NCBI GenBank assembly: GCA_019454045.1
Contig: SKCR01031850.1
Span: 1-64,000 of the forward strand
Reading direction: 5' to 3'
Length of the DNA stretch: 64,000 nt
Origin: Zanthoxylum bungeanum
Taxonomy: Eukaryota; Streptophyta; Magnoliopsida; Sapindales; Rutaceae
Position numbers and translations under genes: made by a program. Of this stretch, positions 1 through 9,989 are shown in pieces; position 1 is the first letter of the stretch, and each line of letters begins with the position of its first letter. The notes under the pieces were generated by a model, which was given only the letters and a program-made list of their open reading frames with translations, was not told the origin of the DNA and did not search any database.

Positions 1-944
1 TTAGGGGTTAAATTACTGCTGTTTGGGCGGGACTAGAGACTGTCATTGGGGGATATTTTTCGGTGATGTGTGGAGACTTAGGGGTTGCTATTTTCGGTGG
101 TGATTAGGAGTTGTTTTTGGTGGTTGGAGGGGGTGAATGGCTATTGTGTTTTTGGTAATATGAGAGTGTTTGAGGGTTTTTTGTTTTCAGTAATGTGAGG
201 GTGGGGGTGAAGAGAGTTGTTTGTTATTATGTGTATGACTAGGGGTTGGAAATTCTTTTCTTCTTTTTTCTTGTGATGGGCGTGAACTATGAGGGGGATG
301 GCTTTGGTTAGGGGTTGTTTATATAGAGAAGGGTTAGGGCTTCACATTGTCTCACAAAGAAGGGATTTGGTGCATTAAAGAGAGATATGATTTGGTGTTG
401 AGCAAGGAAAGTCAAGGATTGAGGGGGGACAAATCTTGGCTAGATTAGGAAGTCAAAATATTTAATTGGTTATGATTGATTTTGATTAGGCATGACATCT
501 TTTTAATTTAGTATGTGATTTGTTTAGTTAGGAAGTTAATATATTTGATTTACCTTCATTAGGTATGATTATATTTTGTGTTTTATTTAATTGGTAAATG
601 ATTTAAATATTTTATTTAATGTTTAATGTTTAATTTAATTAGATTGGGATGTGTTTTATGGGCTTTGGGGAGCTAAATGGGCTGGGGTGCGAGGCTAGCA
701 GCAAAACCAGAAACACCGACGCCGTTCGAACGCTACACGAACGTCCGCAATCTGCCTGACTTTCGAACGACGTAATGAACGCAGCACTAACGAAGACAGT
801 GACCTTGTGACATGAACTTGATGACGTACTTATTTCGAATTTCCCCTTCCGACCTCCGCTTTCCGTAATATCCTTATCTAAAAAGGTAGTGCCTCCAACT
901 GAGACTCATCATCGGGTTTCACATGCGAAAATGCAATGCCTATA
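1..944 (-). mobile_element. Element C1 (Tat/Ogre-like), 3' LTR, cut by window edge
   Basis: This stretch is nearly the same as 17140-18098, apart from small indels such as one near 17880. It is therefore the second LTR of the same element, read on the minus strand. Its outer part lies before base 1. On the minus strand the LTR starts TATAGGCATTGC, where the partner has TGTAGGCATTGC. A purine-rich tract (AAAGTGGGGGTGAC on the minus strand, 945-958) directly precedes it and fits a polypurine tract. The many small + strand frames here are not genes. Confidence 0.85.
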
Positions 945-1242
945 GTCACCCCCACTTTGATGGGACTTGTGCAGTGTGTGACTTTGAACAATCCTATCAA
1001 AGTTATGCAATGCATTTCTACTTACCTGGCTCACTAGCTGTCACTTGACTTACCATGTGTTGAGTTGAGTTGATTTGGTGGTGAGGTGTTGCGACCCCTG
1101 GTTCATTCCCGAACCGTGCTCCATTTTTAGAGCGCCATTTTCGGCATCTTTTGTGTGTGTGCTCCATTTTGGAACGCCATTTTCGGCATTTGCTGTGTGT
1201 GCTCCATTTTGGAGCGCCATTTTCGGCATGTGATGCAATGGG
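945..1242 (-). repeat. C1 internal 3' region with a three-copy ~47-bp repeat
   Basis: Between the LTR and the large minisatellites is non-coding internal DNA of C1. From about 1120 to 1228 a unit of about 47 bp containing 'GCGCCATTTTCGGCAT' occurs three times. Frames on either strand merely read through this repeat, so no gene is called. Confidence 0.6.
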
Positions 1243-1660
1243 CCTCAACCCTAGGACTCATCCCCAAAACTGATAGTGATGTGGGCCTCGACCCTCGGGA
1301 TTCATCCCAAACTGATACTGATGTGGGCCTCGACCCTCAGGATTCATTCCTAAAACTGATGCTGAAGTGGGCCTCAGCCCTAACTGCTACATATATGGGC
1401 TTCGCCCCCAGACAGATACTGATGTGGGCCTCGACCCTCAGGATTCATTCCTAAAACTGATGCTGAAGTGGGCCTCGGCCCAACTGCTACTGATATGGGC
1501 CTCGCCCCCAGACTAATACTGATGTGGGCCTCGACCCTCGGGATTCATTCATAAAACTGATGCTGAAGTGGGCCTCGGCCCTAACTGCTACTGATATGGG
1601 CCTCGCCCCCAGACTGATACTGATGTGGGCCTCGACCCCGCGGATTAATTCCTGGATTCA
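1243..1660. repeat. Minisatellite 1 of element C1 ('GATGTGGGCCTCGACCC' family)
   Basis: Units built from 'TGGGCCTCG(A/G)CCC' plus 'ATTCATTCCTAAAACTGATG' recur in a composite period of roughly 100 bp, made of three related sub-units that differ as GATG, GAAG and GATA followed by TGGGCCTC. It occupies the 3' part of the C1 internal region. Open frames within it are products of the repeat. Confidence 0.8.
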
Positions 1661-2245
1661 TTACAAAATTCTGAGAGATTCATTCTTTGGATTCGTTCCA
1701 AAATCTGAGAGATTCATTCCACGGATTCATTCCAAATTCTTGAGAGATTCATTCTCTGGATTCGTTCCAAAATCTGAGAGATTCATTCCCTGGATCTGTT
1801 CGAAATTATTGAAAGATTCATTCTCTTGATTCATTCCAAACTCTGAGAGATCATTCCCTGGATTCGTTCCACACTCTGAGAGATTCATTCCCTGTATCCG
1901 TTCCAAAATCTGAGAGATTCATTGCCCGGGTTCATTCCAAATTCTTGAGAGATTCATTCTCTGGATTCGTTCCAAACTCTGAGAGATTTATTCCCTGGAT
2001 CCGTTCCAAATTCTTGAGAGATTCATTCTCTGGATTTGTTCCAAACTCTGAGAGATTCATTCTCTGGATTCGTTCCAAAATCTGAGAGATTCATTCCCTG
2101 GATCCGTTCCAAAATCTGAGAGATTCATTCTCTGGATTCGTTCCAAACTCTGAGAGATTCATTCCCTGGATCCGTTCCAAATTCTTGAGAGATTCATTCT
2201 CTGGATTTGTTCTAAACTCTGAGAGATGCATTCTTTGGATTCGTT
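1661..2245. repeat. Minisatellite 2 of element C1 (34-bp unit)
   Basis: About 17 tandem copies of a unit near 34 bp, 'TCTGAGAGATTCATTC' plus 'CCTGGATTCGTTCCAAA', with alternate versions reading AAATTCTTGAGAG. The unit is unrelated in sequence to minisatellite 1, which it adjoins. No coding evidence. Confidence 0.85.
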
Positions 2246-2526
2246 CCTGAAACTGTACTGTTGCTGTTTCTGACTAGCTTGCCTTTGCTGCTTTTCTCTC
2301 TTTCTTTCTTCGAAACCTGTTAATATAAAACAAAACAAACACAAAAAGGATGCAAAATGTGTTACATGTATGCATGAGTTTCCTATCCCGTTGGGTTGGG
2401 TCTTCGGTCAATTCCCTTAGTGACAGCCTGGTCTTCTCTTCCTTAGGCAAAGTACTGCTTCAATCTGTCTACACTAATTGGTTCTGTGAACTCATTCCCT
2501 TTCCAAGTCTAACAGTCTCACTATCT

Positions 2527-2640
2527 TCATTTCCCAATTCTGAATGGCCAACTTATCTTTTCTGCTTGCTTCTTCTGAGGATTCCCTACGTTCTGAGTAT
2601 CATAGTACCAAGATTGAATGCTTTTGTCACATGCACTCAT
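2527..2640 (-). pseudogene. Fragment of Tat/Ogre pol (RNase H-integrase linker)
   Basis: The minus-strand peptide includes SIQSWYYDTQN followed by a K/E-rich stretch. It parallels the stretch at 54636-54863, where the better-preserved copy reads QPWYHDIQRYLE, then ELPE, then SRKDRMAIQKL. This W-Y-x-D-I-x-x-Y-L ... P-E ... K-D-R pattern is typical of the segment just before the integrase zinc finger in Tat/Ogre pol. Protease, RT and the integrase core are missing, so this is a scar of a large internal deletion. The identity is by family pattern only. Confidence 0.55.
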
Positions 2641-2977
2641 GTTGCAAGTTGAGAAGTTGAGATTCAGGCAAGTAAGCGAAGTGAACTTCTTTATTATTGT
2701 TGAGAAAAGGTCCGAACAAGCAAACAAAATCAATGTCTTTATTAAAAATGCAAGATAAACTTGGAGAAACAGCAGTGCCTTCTTCCTCAGCCTCTGGTTC
2801 TTCGTTGTTATTATCCCTTATCCCCATGTGAGAAGCTTGGTGGTTGAGGGTTTGGAGGACAAAGGTTTCAGGCAAGTCAAAGTTGATCATGGTGGTGGGA
2901 CGGAGTGGTAATTTGGTAGAGGATTCATGTGTGTGCTGGGTTGCTCTCTTTCTGGGTCATGTTTTTGTGGGTGTCAA

Positions 2978-4099
2978 TCAGGTCTTGGATCTCATGCCTA
3001 AGGCGGGGGCAGTTGTCAGTTTCGTGACCTTTTGCTGGTGAAAATAACAGAATAAGTTCAAGTCAAGGTAGTGCGGCACAGGGCTGGGGAGTGGTTTAGG
3101 TTCCAAGGGTTTCAGGAGTCCTTGCATCTTCAATTTCTCAAACACCTTTGATAGAGGTCTACCCAAGTTGGAGAAACGTCTGTTCCTGATGGCAGTGACC
3201 TCAGCACTGGAAGACTTGGCTTCAGGATGTCCCCCAAAATTCCTTCTATTCTGGCCATAAAACTTCCGGTTTTCCGCCTCCTCTTCTTCAATGTCCATGA
3301 CAGTTTCAATCAACTGTCGGAAATCAGCAATCATGGAGGTCATCCTCCTCAACTTGCTGTAGATCGAGGGCTTAGTGCCCTTGATGATCACTTTAATCTG
3401 GTCCTTCTCAGAAGGCTGAGTCTGCATTTTCAAAAGCTGGCTTCTCCAGCGGTCTACATACTCCTTGAAGCTTTCTTCCGGCTTCTGCTTAGTGTTCTCC
3501 AAATCACGGAGTGACAAATCAATCTTAAGTCTGTAACATACTGCTTCAGAAAAGCATCATCTAGTTCCTTCCAATCTTCTTTAACCTTCTTCTTAAGGAT
3601 ATGATACCAAACCACAGGTGCCCCCTCGAGTGACATCCCAAACATCTTTTGGACTTGGCGCGATTGTTGTGATAGGCCCATTGAACTCATGACTGAGACA
3701 TATTGCTGCAGATGGACCCTCGGGTCTCCGTTCCCGTTAAACTTGGCCATGTCGGGCATTTTAAACTGATGCTGGCAGCTGTTCTCCGAAGGTCATTGCC
3801 TCATAATCTAGCAAATCCTCGTTCTTACCCCTCATTTTGCGGGTAACTGTTCAACCTTGATCCGAAGCTTTCTGAAATTCTGCTGCTGCATACTCTGCCA
3901 TATCATCATCAAAAGTGGGTATATCATCCCCCAACCCATTCGAAGGCTCACCACGCCTCACATTCTCAGAATTTCCCCCGGCACGGGGCACAGCCATATT
4001 TGTCATGGCAGTAGTCAAGGCTTACAACTGTTCAGTAATCTTGGCGAAGCCATTTTCCAACTGATCTATCCGGGATACCTCAATATATGATTCACTCAT
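2978..4099 (-). pseudogene. Gag pseudogene of element C1 (Tat/Ogre-like)
   Basis: Gag would form the particle that packages element RNA in the cytoplasm. A start codon fits at 4097-4099 (MSESYIEVSRIDQLENG). The conserved part begins at MPDMAKFNGNGDPRVHLQQY (3759 downward) and continues with the Gag landmarks GAPVVWYHIL, W-x-x-L-x-x-A-F, then ESFKEYVDRWR and IKGTKPSIYSKL. A frameshift separates the 3454-3759 and 2978-3517 frames, and there is an early stop near 4025. Near the end FCYFHQQ and PALGMRS recall the degenerate Cys/His motif of Tat Gag, also frame-broken. No RT or integrase core follows, so the element could only have moved with help from a relative. Confidence 0.75.
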
Positions 4100-5121
4100 T
4101 TCTGTTCTCAGTATTTTGGTGAGTCTTCCTTTTTTCTAACCCAACGGGAATCTATGATGGCTTTCAGAACACAAGGGTTAACATGATGTATATAAGCATG
4201 TGGTGCATGAGATGCATGTAACATATATAACATACTAAATCAACTAAAATTTTCAAACAAGTCGGCCCATTATCATTTTAGAATCTTTCGGGCTAATTGT
4301 CATAGGAGTGAACCCATCCCAGTTTAAATGGCCCAATGAGTTCACATCTCATGCCAAAGAGCCCGACTAAATCCAAATGGTAACGTTCCGAACACAATCA
4401 CAAAGTGGCTCATCAATCACTTAGAAGCCTTTGGCCTAATCGTCATAAAATATATTCTTGTCCCAGTTTAAATGGCCCAACAAGCCCATATCCCATGACA
4501 AATGGTCCAAATGTCCAAATGGAAACAAACGACGATGTTCCAAACACAAGCATAAGAGATAATGCAAACACAAAGTAATAATTTCTACAGAATGGCATAA
4601 CATTTCAGAAGCTTTGGCCTAATAGTCATAAGGTACGAACTTGCCCCAGTTTTAATGGCCAGCAAGCCCGCATTTCTGACAATAGTCCAACTGCATCCAA
4701 ATGAGGATGGTCCATAACCAGATATTCAAGGAAATAATTGATACTTTAACAAACCCGGTCTATGTGGGTTAGCAAGAGTATAGACAAAGGCTCTCACGGC
4801 GAGGATGGCCCACAACTAGGTCTCCCCACTCAAGGGTTCGAGCACCAAGTGAGCGCACATTTTTTTATACACTAAGGTACGTGCCAATGAGCTATGGTGT
4901 GTGACTGACTGTCAAAAGGATTTCCCGTTGTAGATTCCCCAGAGGAGGTGGAGCGAGGCTCACTTAAAAACCCAAGCCTCTTAGGCTCTTATCGCTTGGT
5001 GTCAGGAATAAACAACGAGTCCTCCAAATTAGTCCATCACAATAGGCTACGAGTAAATGGCTATCTAGGTGCCTTCACAGCTTTTCCTTATACAAAGGTA
5101 GTGAATGAAGGAAGACACCAA
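4100..5121 (-). other. C1 5' leader with diverged tandem blocks
   Basis: Non-coding region between the primer-binding site and gag, interrupted at 5121 by Copia element B1. Blocks of roughly 170-190 bp sharing 'CCCAGTTTAAATGGCCCA' recur between about 4260 and 4690. The same leader appears on the + strand at 53625-54600 in element C2. That copy reads without interruption across the point where B1 sits here, so it is an empty-site match. The last five bases (ACCAA, 5117-5121) are the B1 target-site duplication. Confidence 0.7.
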
Positions 5122-7136
5122 TGTTGGATAATATGACCCATAGCGTCACTATTTGCACAGATCATTGTGTTGTTGTAGCAAATTAACTATGTAACAAGGA
5201 AATTGCACTCTCGTCATTTGTGATTAGATCACCATAGATATATAAATGAAGAGAGGTCCCTATGATTAGTTCCTGGATTGAGATGATATGAGACAATATC
5301 AGTCCACGAAGGATTAATCATTAAATATCCCTAGCCGTAGTATTATCGAGACTGGACATCGATAATGCGGAATAGGCTAGTATTGCACTTGTGCGCGTTG
5401 TGAGGGCACAACGGCATAGTTCTCATGTATATAAGTATTGGATACTTGTGCAAGTGCGATAGGAGGTCGTGTTTCACCGATGGTACGGGAAACAGCTTCG
5501 CTCTGGATAGACCCTTCGGAATCCCATTGGTATTATGACTAGGTGTCTATGGGAGGCCGAAATCAAGGTAGGTGTGTATAGTCTTAACCTGAGACTTGCA
5601 TCGCTAATACTTACGACAATCGGTAAACTTTGTTTTGGTGGTTGGGGATCTTAACTGGTTCTGTGTTCACCTCTTCTGGGTTTATCAGGAATCGTAGTGT
5701 ATTGGATGTGATGTCGAGATGGAAGTATCACTCCAGTCATAGTGGAGATGATGTCACGCAGGATACGGTATTAGTGCTCTTAAGTGATGCGCATCCAATC
5801 GTGATATTATGACCAGGTCATGAATATCCGATTATAGAGACTAGTTACCAGACATCCGATATGTGTTTCGGACGGGGCAGACACTTATCCAGCCCCAGCC
5901 CTAGCACGTGATTATCCGATACTGGGCCGATACGCACAATACAATCGTATACTATGCTTGATACAGATCTTAATATTCTTATAAGGATATGTCCGGAGAA
6001 TTGGGTAGACTTGGTGCTTTGCTAGGAGTCGACCTTGTCTCATAAATCGGTAGAACGTAGTACTTGGTACGTACGTGATTCGGATACTCCGACGACCGTA
6101 TTTATTGCCAGCTTATCCGGGGATCTCATGGGTCGCTTCTCGATAATCCACCGATGACGCACAACTCGCACTCTTGAATAATCTGGGATTATACAGAAGA
6201 GAGAGAAAATTAATCTAGGATTAATTACGGAGATATTTTATCTAGGATAAAATATCGTCTAGAGAGAGATAACGATTAATTTGGAATTAATCGGTAAATT
6301 AATATATTCGATATATTAAACGAAATTAGATTTCGACGCGGAATTAAAATTAGATTTTAATTCGGGCAAACGAGTTAATTTAGAATTAATTCGTTAGCGA
6401 CGTAAATAATAATTTCGCTAGGCGCAATTATTTATTTAAATTCGATTTAATTAACGTCGCGACGTAAGTTCGGTATTTCGGAAATATCGAACCCAAATGC
6501 GTGAGTGCACGTGGGCCCACTTTCATTTGGAAACGTGTGGGGCCCACATGACACATGTCATATTATGCATTATTTAATTCTAATGCATTGCATGGAGATA
6601 GTGTATAATGCACTCAATGGTTTTGCATGGAAATTGAGTGTTTGACACTCTAAGCCATTGCATGATTTGTGTCATAAGTTTTATTATTAATTTAATAAAT
6701 ATTATGGCATAAATATAAATTGATTTTTTGTAACAAAAATCATTCGACTCTCTCATTCTCTCTTCTCACTCACGCCCAAACTGAAACATGTTACTGGTTT
6801 GGAACAATTTTGGCGTGGACTTTAGGGAAGCAAAGAGTGATTTTCATGGTGAAAAATCAAGTGCTAGCACACTACGAGTCTTGCGAAGGTGGTAGGGAGG
6901 TTCACCCATGAGCCGGGATCCATCGGACGAAGCTCGGAGCTCCGTTTCTTCACTCAAATTTCTGTTTTGCAAGGCAGTGGACTGCACCAGTGGGCGTGAA
7001 AGGCAGTGAAGAAAATGGCTTGATTCGTCTTCAATCGACTCAACCGATCGATGTGAGTATTCCGCTACCTCCGTTGATGTATTCACGCATTATTTCATGT
7101 CTTGATTTGATCTTGGGACCTTAGAAAAACTTAACA
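5122..7136 (+). repeat. 5' LTR of Copia B1 (2015 bp)
   Basis: Starts TGTTGGATAATATG and ends AAAACTTAACA. It carries a striking run of short palindromes at 6205-6491 (separate entry). Related LTRs lie at 12932-14945, 19856-21914, 21915-23250 (truncated) and, on the minus strand, 26713-28763. The small frames inside are not conserved genes. Confidence 0.92.
6205..6491. repeat. Array of about ten consecutive short inverted repeats in the B LTR
   Basis: Successive near-perfect palindromes of 15-25 bp follow one another with almost no spacer. Examples are AATTAATCTAGGATTAATT, a 25-bp one centred on CTAGG at about 6232-6256, CGATTAATTTGGAATTAATC, TAATATATTCGATATATTA, CGAAATTAGATTTCG, a 23-bp one at 6341-6363, an imperfect one at 6371-6393, CGTCGCGACG and CGGTATTTCGGAAATATCG. 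The array recurs in the other B-type LTRs at about 14008-14300, 20925-21225, 22395-22680 and, inverted, 27400-27690. Confidence 0.8.
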
Positions 7137-7137
7137 A

Positions 7138-7150
7138 TGGCATCAAGAGC
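7138..7150 (+). other. Primer-binding site of Copia B1
   Basis: TGGCATCAAGAGC begins two bases after the 5' LTR. It resembles the TGGTATCAGAGC site, complementary to initiator tRNA-Met, that is usual in plant Copia elements. It differs by a few bases, so tRNA identity is inferred. Confidence 0.6.
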
Positions 7151-9989
7151 TAATGTTGCAAGCATGAAATTTTAGGGATTTAAAATTTGGGTAAATGTGA
7201 TTTGAGCATGATTTGAATAAATTGTTTGTTTGAGTATGCTTATAACATGTTTAATTTCATTTTGGTTGGACTAATTTGATGAAAATTGATTTGGAATAAT
7301 TTTCCCCAATTTATTCACCTTGGCCGAATGTGTGTTGAATTTTGGATTCTTGGAATTTTGTGATTTTGATTCGTTTGATGAGTTAGAATCATTTAGGTTG
7401 ATGTTAATTTGAATCGAATTGGATTGGATTTCGAATTGGACGAAAACCCCAAAATCTTTGAGTTGGCCGAATGTGACTAATGCCCTAATGTCTTGGTAAA
7501 TTTTGATTTTTGAACATTGGATGTATTGGAAATCAAATTGGATGGTGATTTGATGTCGATTGTAGGTTCGATTGGATCGAAACCAAATCGGACACAAAAC
7601 CCTCCTTGGCCGAGAGCATGAAAGCATGTAAATGGGTTTGATTTTTCATTTAGTGTGTTGACATTGATAATGAATTGAATATGATTAATAAGACTAATTT
7701 GGTAATTAAATTGGGAAAATTGATTTTTGAATTTAATTATTTTGGCCTAATTTTGGAAATTGGATTTAAATGTTGTATTTGGGCCTATTGGGCTTGATTT
7801 ATCAAGTATGGTTTAGGCCAAATGGATTGGATCCAATTGGGCCCAAACCTTAACCATAAAGCCCAATTGCGACTAATGAACCTTTAATGTTCAATTGGGC
7901 CTAATGGGCCAAGATTGATTTTGGGCTTATGGGTTAAATCCCGGATTGAACTTTGGTTATCGGTTTGACCGGAGTGACCAAAAGTCCCGCCTTAAGAAAT
8001 CAATCAAAGCCCATTGAACTTTAATTGAATTGACGTTGGACGTTAATCGGTATTTGAGACGCGTTACGATTAGATTTGGAATTTAAATCGTAAAAGGTTT
8101 ATTAAATAAAAGTGTAATATTTAATTTGGAATTGAATAGTGAATTAGTATTAAATACATGTTAAATTAGATTAATGATGTAGTTTAATTTAATTCATGAA
8201 TTCGTACTTTAAGTACTTATTCGCAAAAACGAGTTTGACTCGAACAAAATCAAATCGTTGTTTGAACATTGGATGATCACTTAATTATCAGATTAATTAA
8301 TTTGATTAGATTGATTGATAGCATGCTTATGTGTGTGAATACGTGGTTGTGTTGAATGAATAATGCATATCGGATGGATATTAGATGGGTGGGCAATTTT
8401 AGAAATTGTTGTAATAAATTCGATTTATTAAATTGGACCTGCGTGGTCCAGCCTTATCACCTTCTTTCTCTTTGTATTCTCTTCTCACCTATTCCCCTCT
8501 ATATATATGAGGTTTCTTTAGAAGTGTAGTGTAACGGGTAGAAGTAGTACAAGTGCTAGCTTGAGTGAGAAAGGGAGAGATTTGATCTAGGATCAATGTG
8601 TAAAGTATCCATCCGCATATCGTTATTATTTTATTTCATACTCGCTTTATTATGTATTTAGAATGCATGTTTAAGGGTGTATGATGATGAGACCTAACAA
8701 AGATAATTAAATTGGTAGCCAATTTGCACGCGAAAATCCCTCAATCTATATTAAGCAAATATCCTTCCATTGAATGATTCTTGTTCAAGATCCGAAGTTG
8801 GCATTGGTTTTTATTGGCCAAAGTCAAGACCTTTGTCAATCAAGGATGTACTTGAATCATGAGAGTTTTGTTGCATATCGGTGTCTTGTCCAAATCGTGA
8901 TTTTTATTGGCCAAAGTCAAGATCACTTTTTGTCCAATGACATTGATTACGAAACTTTCCTCGTCAATGGGTCCCGCTTAACTGGAATCATTAGGTTTGT
9001 TTTTGGCCAAAGCCAAGGCCTAGATGATTCGGAGGATAGGGTTAGGAAAATGTAATGGATACATTGACATTATACATATGTTTCGGACTTGGATGTCCAC
9101 CTAACCGGATCTAGGAATTGGATGAGATCCAATTGATCATAGAGATCTACCTAGTTAAATAGCATACAGCTTTTATTGGCCAAAGTCAGGGTGTGTGTTA
9201 TTTAACGGGATCCTAGCCCACTAGGAAACGCGGTTTCCCGAGTACTCCACAGAGGGTTAGAGGCTCGACGAAAAATAGTGGGAAGCAAGTATTGAATTTG
9301 CAACATTCGTTCAATTACTCGCTAAACACGCTCATTTATATTTTTCTCGTCACATTAATCAAAAGTATTAGTTGGACTAATATTTTATGTTGTTTTAAAA
9401 TATATATAGTTGGACTATATACAAACTCATTCAATATATAGTTGATTTTATAATTGGATTATAGTAATCAATATAATTGAATTAAAATGATAGTTGATTT
9501 TATAATTGGATTATAGTAATCAATATTAAATTATAGTTGATTAAATAATGGGATTATTGTAATCATTATAATAAATAGTACCTTATTAAATGGATTGAAT
9601 AGTTGGACTATTAAAATCAAGAATTGAAAGGTTGAATATTTAAAATATATAATCCTTGGGTTAAATGTTTTAAATGATTTAATTTTCAATTGGGAATTAA
9701 TAATAGGTTAATTTATTTGATAGAATAACTTATTATGACTAAGCCCATAATTAAGCAAATAGTAGAGCATAAATCTTTGGAAGATTTATGTGATGATGAC
9801 TTTAGTGCTTAATTAATATACTTATCATAAATCTATTTAGATTTAAAAGTATTAAATTGCAATTAATAATTCTTGGAGAATTAATTGACTATTCTAGTGG
9901 TGAAAAGTCAAAGTTTGCAATTGGGCATGTAGCACAAGGTGCACATCGTTTCGATATTTCGAACCCAAGGTTGGCCAAAGGTTTGTGAA
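7151..9989 (+). other. B1 leader/gag region without recognisable coding sequence
   Basis: About 2.8 kb, AT-rich. No open frame resembles Copia Gag. A TATA-like run (CCCTCTATATATATGAGG, about 8494-8511) is followed by a transcript-leader-like stretch. Four spaced copies of TTTATTGGCCAAAGTCAAG or close variants lie at about 8808, 8901, 8998 and 9170. From about 9360 to 9900 the sequence is mostly A/T with repeated 'ATAGTTGATTTTATAATTGG'. Gag has been lost or is too decayed to see. Confidence 0.5.

Noticed and set aside
1155..1829. Two + strand frames of about 100 codons
   Set aside because: They run through minisatellites; the peptides are repeats of the same unit in all frames.
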